Counted from the stretch's first letter, positions 1 to 9,138 are shown. The stretch: 64,000 bases of DNA from Bacillus oleivorans (GCF_900207585.1 NZ_OAOP01000004.1:62001-126000), one strand, 5' to 3'. Numbers and translations are program-made. Notes: a model not told the origin generated them from the letters alone.

Positions 1-45
1 TGCCTCTTCCTTTTGTTGCTTAGACAACTGTTCTAAAAAGTTCAT
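1..45 (-). CDS. Start of a T-box-controlled gene, cut by window edge
   Basis: Only the first 15 codons are inside the window (MNFLEQLSKQQKEEA, start ATG at 43-45 on the minus strand). A ribosome site (GGAGTGCA) lies just upstream, and the T-box leader at about 71-310 precedes it. T-box genes are usually aminoacyl-tRNA synthetases, amino-acid biosynthesis genes or transporters. I do not recognise the family from 15 residues and give no function. Confidence 0.6.
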   Translation of the reverse strand, partial: MNFLEQLSKQQKEEA

Positions 46-70
46 ATTGCTGCACTCCTTCATTTTTTTG

Positions 71-310
71 AAATAAAAAACGTCCCTTAAAAAGGGACGT
101 GGAAAACGCGGTACCACCCTAACTTGAAGATTACTCTTCCGCTTGTTCGAATAACGGTGCTGCCGTTCTCTGCTACATAGGTTCACAAAGAAAGTTCAAG
201 GAGGTAATTCGTTCTTATCTTTGGACTGATTTGCACCATCCATCAGCTCTCTGATACCAGTGAGATAAAACTACTGAATCCTGTCATTACTTTTTTCAAT
301 ATTTCGGATG
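71..310 (-). promoter_or_regulatory. T-box leader (tRNA-sensing riboswitch) with terminator
   Basis: Read on the minus strand, this leader contains the hallmark T-box bulge AGGGTGGTACCGCG (107-120). It is followed by a terminator stem ACGTCCCTT/AAGGGACGT (81-100) and a U-run. The AGAGAGCTGATGG and GGTGCAAATCAG segments (about 227-254) fit the distal part of Stem I. AACGGCAGCACCGTT (about 152-166) fits Stem III. The loop-E pair AGTA / GAA can be placed, leaving GAACGAA around the specifier loop, so a Glu (GAA) or Arg (CGA) specifier is possible. I could not fix it by hand. It controls the leftward gene starting at 45. Confidence 0.92.
81..100 (-). terminator. T-box regulatory terminator
   Basis: ACGTCCCTT and AAGGGACGT form a 9-bp stem followed by TTTTTTATTT on the minus strand. 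It directly follows the T-box antiterminator sequence, as expected for tRNA-controlled attenuation. Confidence 0.85.
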
Positions 311-509
311 TATTTTGAATATTTTATCCAAGTCGTGGTTTTATTTCAATACCAATTTTAATTATTTTTGTCTATTTCTCTAAAGGATAAGCTGAACCGC
401 TAACCAGTGTATAATTTACGGGGAAATTTATATGTTTTTATAAACATGTTAGCAATCTATTTTATATTTAAACATTACGATCGTTTCACTTGTTTACTTT
501 AACATTAGC

Positions 510-890
510 ATGTTAGAACATACAGTATGGCCTACCTTGATTTTATCAAAAATCATCCATTTTCCTTTTTGGGAGAGATTTGACTACATCTACATATTCG
601 CGTGGTTGATGGTCATACTGCCGCCATGCTGTGTTTATTTATGGAGCGGGATTCGAATTCTAAGAGAAACTCTTAATATAAAGCCAAAAATATTGTTATG
701 GATATCAACTATTTTGGTTTATATAATGACAATCAATATTACGAGCATAATTAGTCTTGAAAAAATAGGATCATTTATTTCTATTGTTGGATTTGTAATA
801 ATATATTGCTACATTCCAGTATTGTTTTTTTGGCTAAACATCATGAACTTTTTTAAGAGGAGAAATAAAGCAGAAAATAAATTAACGTAA
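510..890 (+). pseudogene. 3' remnant of a GerAB-family spore germination permease
   Basis: The 126-residue reading frame resembles only the last third of a GerAB-type receptor permease, which is normally about 365 residues with ten membrane segments. The segment EHTVWPTLILSKII followed by FPFWERFDYIYIFAWL aligns with the intact GerAB in this window (IIDFLKIIQFEFVERVDIIV), keeping the E-x-x-D pattern. Three or four hydrophobic segments remain and the tail is basic. No good ribosome site precedes it, and the 5' two thirds and any GerAA/GerAC partners are absent. I read it as the decayed end of a second germinant receptor operon. The intact operon at 2775-6528 is a different paralog. Confidence 0.7.
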
Positions 891-1023
891 TACAATGATT
901 TAGATCGAATAGTCATCAGTTGCAACTAGAAAATATGATAATAGAGGATTATCTCCATCTGCACATCATAAATGGAAAACATATAAACATAATGAAAAAC
1001 ACATAAGCTATCGGTTTATATAC

Positions 1024-1503
1024 TTAATACACCTGTCCATTCTTTAATTTATCTAAGCATCTAGTAAGCGCGACAAGTCCTCTAATTGTAAATAAAGTAA
1101 AACTTACACTTGCAAATGTATGCAATGGTGACCATTTTTTCCATTCAAATAATCCGGTATATCTTTCAAATAACCATTGTGCTAAACTCATCGGGACACT
1201 GAAGATTAAACTTTTTAGTATAATCATTCCTAATTTATCATTGCTAGATATTTTTACCCAAACAACGCTTAAAAGCGGGAAAAACAGCATATCAAAAATA
1301 ATGTTGGTTTTAAAAGTTTTAGGGAAAGGTCGGCAGGGATACGATATTCTTTTATTTCCTACAACATAAGCATCTATTAGTGTTGACAATACCCCTTTTG
1401 CGAAGAATATAATCAGATTTTCTCTCATTTTTGAACCTCTAAACAAAAATGGAAAGGCAACCATACAGACGGATGTAAGTGAACTTAGCAGTTTTTTCTC
1501 CAA
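1024..1503 (-). CDS. CBO0543-family membrane protein
   Basis: This is a 159-residue hydrophobic protein with about four membrane segments. Motifs KRISYPCRPFPKTFKTNIIFD, DKLG and LFEWKKWSPLHTF match what I know of the CBO0543 family, small membrane proteins common in endospore formers and without an assigned biochemical role. An ATG at 1503 follows AAAGGATG-like sequence. It is probably transcribed alone, since a hairpin at 1636-1665 separates it from the HesB-like gene. A second, divergent CBO0543-like gene lies at 49056-49580. Confidence 0.7.
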   Translation of the reverse strand: MEKKLLSSLTSVCMVAFPFLFRGSKMRENLIIFFAKGVLSTLIDAYVVGNKRISYPCRPFPKTFKTNIIFDMLFFPLLSVVWVKISSNDKLGMIILKSLIFSVPMSLAQWLFERYTGLFEWKKWSPLHTFASVSFTLFTIRGLVALTRCLDKLKNGQVY

Positions 1504-1635
1504 AATAGGTGCATCCTTTCTAAGTGCATTATTTTTTATAACTTTTCTTAATTAACATAAAGTTATAACTGGTAATTAATACTTTTTTCGTTCGTATATT
1601 CCAAACAGTTTAGATAGAGACTATAACTATTAAAA

Positions 1636-1665
1636 TAGGCGCATTCCGTTTCAATGGAATGCGCC
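1636..1665 (-). terminator. Terminator downstream of HesB-like gene
   Basis: GGCGCATTCC and GGAATGCGCC form a perfect 10-bp stem with loop GTTTCAAT. On the minus strand it is followed by TATTTTAA. Confidence 0.75.
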
Positions 1666-1687
1666 TTTAAGTGAGATTATCAATTTT

Positions 1688-1990
1688 TTAATGATGGCTA
1701 TGCCAGCCCTTAGATGTATTCGTAATCACCATTTCCTCTTTTGGCACGTAAAAATACTGGATCCAAACGCCATCCAAGTACTCATCCCGTTTATCAAGCA
1801 GGATATCAATTCCTTTGTCTGTATGTACGATTTCATCGTGCTCTGTCGGAGTATCTAATTTAATATCATAATGAGCATGATCCCCATGATGATGGGTTAC
1901 ATATACCCGGATCATTTTTCCTTCTGCTTCTTCACTTTCAAGCATTTTTTTCAACACTTTAGCAGCGTTACGATTAATTTTGCAATTCAT
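1688..1990 (-). CDS. HesB/IscA-like iron-sulfur biosynthesis family protein lacking the cysteine ligands
   Basis: This is a 100-residue protein. The HesB-like fold pattern is visible: a helix NRNAAKVLKKMLE, then strands with the histidine-rich VTHHHGDHAHYDIKLDTP, then DKGIDILLD. A-type Fe-S carriers use one internal Cys and a C-terminal Cys-x-Cys. Here the internal position is in a His-rich stretch and the C-terminus is SKGWHSHH. The only Cys is residue 3. Either metal binding has moved to histidines or the protein no longer carries clusters. Such Cys-less forms are known in Bacillaceae as iron-sulfur cluster biosynthesis family proteins. It appears monocistronic with a terminator at 1636-1665. 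Confidence 0.8.
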   Translation of the reverse strand: MNCKINRNAAKVLKKMLESEEAEGKMIRVYVTHHHGDHAHYDIKLDTPTEHDEIVHTDKGIDILLDKRDEYLDGVWIQYFYVPKEEMVITNTSKGWHSHH

Positions 1991-2224
1991 ATTCTAATTC
2001 TCCTATTCTAATGCTTTGATCACTTCTTTAACAAAAACAATTATTCCCTAATACCGTATCATTTATAGCTTAATTGCTCTGATTAAAAAATATGGGCATG
2101 TGAAAAAATTTTATCTTTTGGCAATACGGTTGTCTAGCAAAATGCTTGATTAAATTAACGAACCTCTTAAATGTGAAGTCATGGTTTGTCCATCTGTACG
2201 CATACATTCTAGTAGGGAGGGATC

Positions 2225-2590
2225 ATGATGAATACCTATTTGTCCATAACAAAACTGCTGCGGTATTTAGTGGCGTATGTCTTTATAACTTCTGGGATTA
2301 TGAAACTATGGAGCGAAGAGTTAGGGAACTATTTTAACAGTTTACCTTTGCCTTTTCCCACTCAGATGATGTATGCAGTGTCTTTTACCGAAATCATCTG
2401 CGGAATATTGATTGCCTTAAATAAAAGGGTGAAAACGGTATCTATACCGTTAATGATCATTATAGTTGGAGCAATTTTTTTAACAAAAGTCGCCGTTTTG
2501 CATTCAGACTTAATCCAATTTGCCTTTCATGCAAGATTGGATGTTGTAATGTTGGGGTTACTTTTTATACTATACAAGAAGTCTTTTTAA
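2225..2590 (+). CDS. DoxX-family membrane protein
   Basis: The 121-residue protein has four predicted membrane segments. The opening KLLRYLVAYVFITSGIMKL is typical of DoxX-like proteins, as is the segment with TEIICGILIALNKRVK. AGGGAGGG (about 2215-2222) lies before ATGATG, so initiation could be at 2225 or 2228. DoxX relatives are small membrane proteins linked to redox or thiol stress in some bacteria, but no specific role can be read here. It stands alone between the HesB-like gene and the germination operon. Confidence 0.75.
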   Translation: MMNTYLSITKLLRYLVAYVFITSGIMKLWSEELGNYFNSLPLPFPTQMMYAVSFTEIICGILIALNKRVKTVSIPLMIIIVGAIFLTKVAVLHSDLIQFAFHARLDVVMLGLLFILYKKSF

Positions 2591-2712
2591 AACTTCCCCT
2601 TAATGAACAGGAAGCCATTGCCCTGTTCTTTCTGAATTTTTTCATATCCGAAATCACTTCCACAAAGCCTTTTTTTTCCTTGAGAATTTTAATGGAAGAT
2701 ATGGTTATTTCT

Positions 2713-2741
2713 GCATAATTATTTCTCTACTTCACATACTT
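2713..2741 (+). promoter_or_regulatory. Possible sigma-G promoter of the gerA-type operon
   Basis: GCATA (2713-2717) and CATACTT (2735-2741), with a 17-nt spacer, resemble forespore sigma-G elements (GHATR and CATWHTA, one mismatch). They lie 34 nt before the GerAA start. GerA operons are known sigma-G targets. The match is by eye only. Confidence 0.4.
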
Positions 2742-2774
2742 AGTTTATCTTATCTTGCTAAGGTGGAAGTACAG

Positions 2775-4313
2775 ATGATCTTTTTTCGCAGGCAAAACAA
2801 AAAACCTAAGAAACCTGTTTCAAAACCCATCCAATCATCTCCACAATCTGCAATTAATCCTCAAGTATCCGACAATATTGCAGAAATTAAGAAAATATTT
2901 AATGAAACTCCCGATTTAGTCATCAGACAATTCATTATTAAACAAACACAAAGCTCAGCTGCTCTTGTTTATCTGAGCGGGCTTACCGATAAAAAAGCTA
3001 TCCATAATCATGTGTTAACACCGCTCCTATTTGAAATCAATCATGAAAATAAGAACCAAGACCCTGCTGTTTCACTAGGTCATGTTGAAACAACCTCTGA
3101 ATGGTCAAAAATTGAAAGTTCTATTTTAGAAGGAAATAGTGTTTTATTTATTGCTGAGAAAACTGAAGCCTTTATTTTTAGTACTCAAGGCTTTCCACAA
3201 AGAGCGATTGAGGATTCTCAAATTGAACCTTCTCTGAGAGGAGCCCACCAGGGATTTACAGAGTCGAGCGGCCAAAATATTGCATTGGTACGCAGACATA
3301 TTCCTAATCGCGAGTTAAAAATAAAAGAAATGACCGTTGGTAGAAGAGGGAAAACTAAGATTTCAATTCTATATTTAGCTGATGTCGCTGAGCCAGATGT
3401 ATTAAAGGAACTAGAAGATCGGATTAATCAGCTTAATGTAGATAGTGTTTTAAATACTGGTATGCTGGCAGAGTTTATAGAAGACAATCCTTATTCTCCT
3501 TTTCCGCAGCTTATGCTTACAGAGCGTCCAGACACTGCTGCCTTACATCTTTTAGAAGGAAGGTACGTTACGGTAGTAGATAAATCACCAAGTGTCCTCA
3601 TCGTTCCAGCTGCTTTCGTTAATTTTTTCGAGAGTATTGATGACTACGGGACGCGCTGGGGTGTGGCATCCTTTATTCGGTTCTTGAGATATGTTGCTTT
3701 TTTTATCGCGATTTTTCTGCCATCTATTTATATTGCGGTCATTACGTTTCACGCCGAGATTATTCCAATTAAATTGCTCATTTCAATTGGCCTGTCAAGA
3801 GAACGGGTGCCGTTCCCGCCTATTATTGAAGCATTCATTATGGAACTTACATTAGAAATGCTTCGTGAGGCAGGGGTACGTCTTCCTTCTCCTATTGGCC
3901 AAACAGTCGGTATTGTAGGAGGTATTGTCATTGGGCAGGCAGCGGTTGAGGCGGGGATCGTCAGTAACATTATGGTTATTGTTGTAGCATTAACTGCAAT
4001 TGCCTCTTTTATTATCCCTAATTATGATATGGGGGCTGCCATCCGTATCCTCCGTTTTCCGATGATGATTCTGGCAGCTGTGTTTGGGTTTCTCGGCTTA
4101 GCCATAGGATTTATGGTCATAATTGGTGATTTTATTGCACTAGAATCTATGGGAACACCTTACGGAAGTCCGCTTGCACCATTACGATTCTCCGATTTGA
4201 AGGATGCCTTAATCCGTTTCCCAGCCTGGTCATTTGTGAAGCGATCGGAAACTTCTAGAGCGGTTCAACTCAAAAAAGCAGAGACCGATCATCCAAAGGG
4301 TGACAGTCATTGA
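2775..4313 (+). CDS. Spore germination receptor subunit A (GerAA family)
   Basis: A-subunit of a GerA-type nutrient germinant receptor, which sits in the spore inner membrane with B and C subunits. The 512-residue protein has a hydrophilic N-terminal half of about 280 residues. A membrane half follows, containing FLRYVAFFIAIFLPSIYIA and the conserved stretch LPSPIGQTVGIVGGIVIGQAAVEAG with PNYDMGAAIR. The frame is open from a GTG at 2763, but AAGGTGG (2760-2766) overlaps that codon and is well placed for ATG 2775, so I chose the latter. The stop overlaps the TTG start of the B subunit. The ligand cannot be read from sequence. Confidence 0.93.
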   Translation: MIFFRRQNKKPKKPVSKPIQSSPQSAINPQVSDNIAEIKKIFNETPDLVIRQFIIKQTQSSAALVYLSGLTDKKAIHNHVLTPLLFEINHENKNQDPAVSLGHVETTSEWSKIESSILEGNSVLFIAEKTEAFIFSTQGFPQRAIEDSQIEPSLRGAHQGFTESSGQNIALVRRHIPNRELKIKEMTVGRRGKTKISILYLADVAEPDVLKELEDRINQLNVDSVLNTGMLAEFIEDNPYSPFPQLMLTERPDTAALHLLEGRYVTVVDKSPSVLIVPAAFVNFFESIDDYGTRWGVASFIRFLRYVAFFIAIFLPSIYIAVITFHAEIIPIKLLISIGLSRERVPFPPIIEAFIMELTLEMLREAGVRLPSPIGQTVGIVGGIVIGQAAVEAGIVSNIMVIVVALTAIASFIIPNYDMGAAIRILRFPMMILAAVFGFLGLAIGFMVIIGDFIALESMGTPYGSPLAPLRFSDLKDALIRFPAWSFVKRSETSRAVQLKKAETDHPKGDSH

Positions 4314-5410
4314 TTAAATATACAAAAAATGATATTACACTTATGCAATATATTTTCTTAATTCACGGAGTTCAAACAAGTATTGGTGTATTCCGGCTCA
4401 CCCCAAACCTAGCCGAAAAAGCGGGGACAGATGGGTGGATCTCTCTTGTTTTAGGATACATCCTTACAACGATTGCAAGTCTCATTATTATACAGGTAAT
4501 GAAAAAATACCCTAATGGAACCATTATTGACTTGCTATCCCACTACTTTGGAAAGTGGATTGGAAAAATAGCGGCAATTCTTTTTGGGGTTTATTTTGGA
4601 TTTTTAGCTATCCTCTCATTTACAGGGTCGATTATCTATTTACAGGCCCTCGTTTTTCCTCAATTAAGTGCATTAGTGATAAGTATGCTTGCCGCTATTC
4701 CAAGTTATTTAATTGCTAGAAACGGAGTGAAAGTATTAGGCAGATATGCTGAGTTCGTCTTTTTTATGATTACATGGGTTTTTTTTATTTTTCTTATACC
4801 ATTCGATCGCTTTCACTGGCTCCACTTACTTCCTATTTTAAAAGAGGGATTTACACCGATACTGAGCGCAGTGAGAGAAACCATTTTCCCTTTTTCTGGT
4901 TTTGAAATAGCTTTTTTCCTATATCCCTTTCTGCAACGAAGACAGGATGCTGGAAAAGGGATTGTAATTGCTAATACGATTACGATGGTTACCTATCTTT
5001 GGTTTACGCTTTTGCTGTTTGCATATTTTAGCCCAGATGGAATTGCTCTATTTCATACACCCATTATTGATTTCTTAAAAATTATTCAGTTCGAATTTGT
5101 CGAGCGCGTAGATATTATCGTCCTTACTTTATTTTCATTTAAGATGTCTACCAACTGGATTGTTTTAATGTATTTAACCGTTTTTTGTTCAAGCCAGCTC
5201 ATGGGTCACACAGATCATAAGAAGCATTTGCGTTTATTTTTATCATTAATCTTAATTGTACTAATTGTATACCCTCCTTCTTTCCCGCGAATTGGCAGTT
5301 TGATAAAAATAGCTATACCCATTATTATCACAGTTGCTTATCTTCTTCCCGCTTTTTTGTGGGCAGCCGTTTCTATTCGCAGTCATATGCTAAGGAGGAA
5401 AAGCGGGTGA
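4310..5410 (+). CDS. Spore germination receptor subunit B (GerAB family permease)
   Basis: Membrane subunit of the germinant receptor, in the amino acid/polyamine/organocation transporter superfamily. It has 366 residues, usual for the family, with about ten hydrophobic segments. It opens with YTKNDITLMQYIFLIHGVQ and contains FPFSGFEIAFFLYPF and the E-R-V-D motif seen in the remnant at 510-890. The start is TTG at 4310, overlapping the GerAA stop, with AAAGGG a few bases upstream, so translation is coupled. In studied homologs the B subunit binds the germinant. Which one is unknown here. Confidence 0.93.
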   Translation: MIKYTKNDITLMQYIFLIHGVQTSIGVFRLTPNLAEKAGTDGWISLVLGYILTTIASLIIIQVMKKYPNGTIIDLLSHYFGKWIGKIAAILFGVYFGFLAILSFTGSIIYLQALVFPQLSALVISMLAAIPSYLIARNGVKVLGRYAEFVFFMITWVFFIFLIPFDRFHWLHLLPILKEGFTPILSAVRETIFPFSGFEIAFFLYPFLQRRQDAGKGIVIANTITMVTYLWFTLLLFAYFSPDGIALFHTPIIDFLKIIQFEFVERVDIIVLTLFSFKMSTNWIVLMYLTVFCSSQLMGHTDHKKHLRLFLSLILIVLIVYPPSFPRIGSLIKIAIPIIITVAYLLPAFLWAAVSIRSHMLRRKSG

Positions 5411-6528
5411 AACATTGTTTTTTCAAATGGGTTTCATTGATTGCTGTGATCTCTTTGCTGTCGGGTTGTCAATTAGAGGTCCCTTTAGAAGATCGTTCTA
5501 TTACCCTTGTTTTAGGACTCGATCTCGATGAGGAAGATCAATTACATGTATATGAAGTAAGCCCTGTTTTCTCCGAAATTGCCCCGAATAAGCTGGAGAA
5601 GGAATCCGTCAAAGCAACAACCATACGGGATTCACGTAAAGATTTAGATGCAAAATCCTTCGGAGAAGTCATTGGGTCAAAAGTACAAGTATTACTGATT
5701 GGAAAGAAAATTTTCGAACAGAAAAATTGGTTCCCTATCTTAGATACTCTTTATCGGAATCCGCAATTTGCAACAAATACAAGAGTAGTTTTAGTAGACG
5801 GACCTGTTTCAGATATTATTTATTATGAACCGGAGGATAAACCGCTTCTTCCTCTTTATTTAAGGAATTTAGTCGATAAAAATAGACATAGAGGCAGAAC
5901 TGTTCAGACTACCATTAGTGAACTCCGCAGACAGATCGTTGAAAAAGGAATGACTCCTTCTCTCTCAAAAATGAACATGAAGAAAGAACCGGAGTTAGAA
6001 GGAATTGCTCTTCTTGATGAGAAAAATATGTATGCCGCCTCACTTGATCAAATTGAAGCCTCTTTATTATTAGTTTTACAAAATAGGATTAATGCCGAAG
6101 TGACCTTTTCGGGGATTTCTAATCCAAACGAAGAAGAGGATGGCATGTTCCATCGGGACAAATTTAGTATTACAGTAAGAAAAACAAAAACAAAAATTAA
6201 AACTAACTATTCAAACGGTCAATTTCATTTTGACCTTCGTGTAAAATTGCCTTTTTCTGTGATAGAACGTCTCTTTCCCTATGACCTTGAGAAAAATAAG
6301 GAAGCATTTGAAAACATCGTAAAAGAACAAATGGAAAAAAAATTTAATGAACTCATTGGAAAAATTCAAAAGAATAATTTAGATCCGATTGGACTTGGTC
6401 TCTATGCACGCGCCTTCCAATACAAGGAGTACAAAAAGGTAGAAGATCACTGGGCCGACGTCTTAGCTGAAGCAAAAATTAATGTTACAGTCGATGCCGA
6501 GCTGGTCGCTCGGGGAGCAATTAAGTAA
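5407..6528 (+). CDS. Spore germination receptor subunit C (GerAC family lipoprotein)
   Basis: Lipoprotein subunit of the receptor. The signal peptide ends in the lipobox LLSGC, so the mature protein starts with a lipid-modified Cys (residue 20). The remaining 350 residues form the soluble C-subunit domains; DRSITLVLGLDLDEE and DPIGLG are typical. I chose GTG 5407, which overlaps the GerAB stop (GTGA) and is preceded by AAGGAGG (5391-5397). A longer in-frame start at 5359 would put extra residues before the signal peptide. Length is 373 residues. The operon ends at the hairpin 6547-6592. Confidence 0.92.
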   Translation: MKHCFFKWVSLIAVISLLSGCQLEVPLEDRSITLVLGLDLDEEDQLHVYEVSPVFSEIAPNKLEKESVKATTIRDSRKDLDAKSFGEVIGSKVQVLLIGKKIFEQKNWFPILDTLYRNPQFATNTRVVLVDGPVSDIIYYEPEDKPLLPLYLRNLVDKNRHRGRTVQTTISELRRQIVEKGMTPSLSKMNMKKEPELEGIALLDEKNMYAASLDQIEASLLLVLQNRINAEVTFSGISNPNEEEDGMFHRDKFSITVRKTKTKIKTNYSNGQFHFDLRVKLPFSVIERLFPYDLEKNKEAFENIVKEQMEKKFNELIGKIQKNNLDPIGLGLYARAFQYKEYKKVEDHWADVLAEAKINVTVDAELVARGAIK

Positions 6529-6546
6529 ATGATATTCATCAAATGA

Positions 6547-6592
6547 AGAGCAGTTCCAAAGAGCTTTAGAAGATGCCGTATGGAACTGCTCC
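6547..6592. terminator. Bidirectional terminator between gerAC and the C45-like gene
   Basis: GAGCAGTTCC and GGAACTGCTC pair across a long loop between the convergent genes. T-rich sequence follows the stem on the plus strand. Confidence 0.65.
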
Positions 6593-6606
6593 TATTTAAA
6601 TAAAAT

Positions 6607-7671
6607 TCACCTTCTAAACCAATCTGCATTCTCATCCATATGCAAGAATGGAATTTCGGTATCTACCTCACCATAAATTTTTTCGCCTGCTAATTCTTCC
6701 ACACCTAACCATTTCGCAAAATCCATTTCAACTGGCTCTTGGTCTCCTCCTAATGCAAACCACACCTTCATTTCCCTAGGCAGGTAACCGGATGTATGAA
6801 TAGTACCAGCCCAGCTTCCGTACAAATCAGAAAATACACCTTTATCATTGTCGTTTAATAAACGAAAAGCATCATAAGCATTCAATAAGTGTTTCCGCTG
6901 TTCTTGTAATATCGATAATCGCCGTTTGGAATCGACGAGATGGTTCCTGTTTTCGTGAGTCATGATTTCAAAGTGGTTGGTGCAGGTATTCGTTTGCCGT
7001 ACTTCCACTCCTCGAGGGGAAGCTTCGACAGCATACGTTTTCCCGCTTTTGTCAAAGACAACATAAGTAAATGAGTGGCGATGCGGGATTTTCTTTAACA
7101 TTGCTACCGCTTCAGCTACATTCGCACAAGCCTCTAAAATAATACGTCCGATCATACAGCAAATAAAGCCGTCTCCAGGATTTTTACGGTGCATGAAATT
7201 ATAGCCTAGGGCCAGTCCCATTTCATTCATTCCGTCCATTCGCCCAGTCACCCGCTGACTAGGGCCGATAATTGCATAGCCCTGATCTGAAGGCTGGAAT
7301 AGAATATATCGTCCTTCATATGTCTTCGGATGATAATCATAGTTGCGGATTAAATAATCATCACCAGTTAATATTGAACAGCCTGACTTAACATAATCTA
7401 TGCGATACCCCCCGAACTCCTGCAGAACCTTTCCCATCGGCCACTCTAATGCAGCTTGCAGGCCGAGGAGCTCCTCCCATATACCAGGAGCAAAATGGGT
7501 AATTGCAGTTTTAACCTCTTCTACTTCAACTGTAAAACGCGGATTTCTTACTTTCCATTGGTTATCACGATTTAAAACAGTAAGCGTATCCTTTAGTCTT
7601 TTCCCTTGCATAAAACCAAAGTCGTAATGAGAACCGCGAAATTGGATAACCTCGCTGTAAATATGTTTCAC
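6607..7671 (-). CDS. C45-family acyltransferase/autoproteolytic hydrolase
   Basis: The 354-residue protein belongs to the Ntn-hydrolase group typified by acyl-CoA:6-aminopenicillanate acyltransferase. These self-cleave before a Cys that becomes the N-terminal nucleophile. The candidate is Cys98 in SGCSILTGDDYLIRNYDYH. Further family signs are the N-terminal RGSHYDFGFMQGKRLK, the substrate-pocket stretch GRMDGMNEMGLALG and the VVFDKSGKTYAVEASP segment. Physiological substrates are usually unknown in Bacillus, and amide or penicillin-like bonds are possible. It is convergent with the germination operon and divergent from the symporter at 7945. Confidence 0.82.
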   Translation of the reverse strand: MKHIYSEVIQFRGSHYDFGFMQGKRLKDTLTVLNRDNQWKVRNPRFTVEVEEVKTAITHFAPGIWEELLGLQAALEWPMGKVLQEFGGYRIDYVKSGCSILTGDDYLIRNYDYHPKTYEGRYILFQPSDQGYAIIGPSQRVTGRMDGMNEMGLALGYNFMHRKNPGDGFICCMIGRIILEACANVAEAVAMLKKIPHRHSFTYVVFDKSGKTYAVEASPRGVEVRQTNTCTNHFEIMTHENRNHLVDSKRRLSILQEQRKHLLNAYDAFRLLNDNDKGVFSDLYGSWAGTIHTSGYLPREMKVWFALGGDQEPVEMDFAKWLGVEELAGEKIYGEVDTEIPFLHMDENADWFRR

Positions 7672-7944
7672 AGATAATCCCTCTTTTGCTGTGAGTCTGT
7701 TTAATTACTATTTTAGGATAAAAGAAAGTAGATGAAAAATACAGGTTTATGATTTTTACAGATTGAAATAATAGATTTTTTATTCTTTTCAGAATTGAGC
7801 AAAAACACGCACTATAAATGGGAGTGTCACCCCTATCTGATAAAACTGGAAAATATTATTCTTTTAAAGTTTTTGTTAACTATTTTATTGAAATAATGTA
7901 TAATCCACTACAGAAGGACAAATGTACAGTTTAGGAGGACACTT

Positions 7945-9138
7945 ATGATGAAACTAGGACTTCTTCCACGTATTGTGATAGCAATCATTCTTGGTATTAT
8001 TGTGGGTAAAATCGCTCCGGATTGGGCGATCCAAACATTTGCTACATTTAATGGATTATTTGGGAACTTTTTAAGTTTTGTGATTCCGTTAATTATCATT
8101 GGTTTTATCGCACCAGGAATTGGACAGTTAGGCCAGGGTGCCGGAAAACTGCTCGGAATGACAACAGGGTTGGCTTATGTATCTACAATTCTAGCTGGAT
8201 TACTTGCCTTTTTTGCTGCTTCTTTGATTTATCCAAACATTTTACAAGAAGAAGCTTCTCTTGGAAGCTTTGCCAGTCCTGAAGAGGCATTGCTGGCTCC
8301 GTTTTTCACAGTGGATATGCCGCCATTGATGGGAGTTATGACAGCCTTATTGATAGCATTTTTGCTGGGATTAGGGGTTACGTTTATTAAAGGAAATGCC
8401 TTAAACTCAATTTTAGTAGAATTTCGTGAAATTATTGAAAAGGTGATTTCTGCCGTTATTATACCGCTATTGCCAATCCATATCTTTGGAATTCTCGCAA
8501 ACATGACAAATGGCGGACAGGTAGAAACGATTTTATCAGTCTTTGCAAAAGTATTTATCATGATCATTGCACTGCATATCTTGATGCTCATCATTCAATA
8601 TACAACTGGTGGACTGGCAGCCCGCAAAAATCCTTTTGCCCTGTTAAAAGGAATGCTTCCTGCTTACTTTACCGCCCTTGGAACGCAAAGCTCTGCTTCC
8701 ACCATACCAGTTACATTAAGACAAGCAAAGAAAATCGGAGTTCGTGAAAAAGTGGCAGACTTTACCGTTCCGTTACTGGCGACGATTCATTTATCAGGAA
8801 GTACCATCACTCTCGTCAGCTGTTCCATTGCCATCATGTTCTTAACGGGCAACACGCCAACATTGGGATCCTATTTCCCATTCATCTTAATGCTTGGAAT
8901 TACAATGATCGCTGCACCTGGTGTGCCTGGCGGAGCTGTGATGGCAGCACTCGGGTTATTAGAAACCATGCTTGGATTTGATCAAACCTTATTAACGCTT
9001 ATGATAGCTTTATATCTTGCACAGGATAGCTTTGGTACGGCTACGAACGTAACAGGTGACGGTGCTCTATCCGTCTTAGTTGATAAAATGAATAAAGAGC
9101 GGTCCTCTAAGAAATTATCTAAGGCGAAAGCAGTTTAA
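7945..9138 (+). CDS. Dicarboxylate/amino acid:cation symporter (DAACS family)
   Basis: Sodium- or proton-coupled transporter of the glutamate/aspartate/dicarboxylate family, 397 residues. Visible family features are the N-terminal LLPRIVIAIILGIIVG, the serine-rich hairpin QSSASTIPVTLRQA, and the GVPGGAVMAALGLLETML and QDSFGTATNVTGDGA substrate/cation motifs. RBS AGGAGG (7933-7938) precedes ATGATG. TATAAT at about 7900 may be its -10 element. The substrate is uncertain; serine/threonine or C4-dicarboxylate transport are both possible in this family. Confidence 0.9.
   Translation: MMKLGLLPRIVIAIILGIIVGKIAPDWAIQTFATFNGLFGNFLSFVIPLIIIGFIAPGIGQLGQGAGKLLGMTTGLAYVSTILAGLLAFFAASLIYPNILQEEASLGSFASPEEALLAPFFTVDMPPLMGVMTALLIAFLLGLGVTFIKGNALNSILVEFREIIEKVISAVIIPLLPIHIFGILANMTNGGQVETILSVFAKVFIMIIALHILMLIIQYTTGGLAARKNPFALLKGMLPAYFTALGTQSSASTIPVTLRQAKKIGVREKVADFTVPLLATIHLSGSTITLVSCSIAIMFLTGNTPTLGSYFPFILMLGITMIAAPGVPGGAVMAALGLLETMLGFDQTLLTLMIALYLAQDSFGTATNVTGDGALSVLVDKMNKERSSKKLSKAKAV

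Noticed and set aside
2146-2337. 63-codon ORF overlapping the DoxX gene
   Set aside because: Overlaps the well-supported DoxX frame and has no ribosome site.
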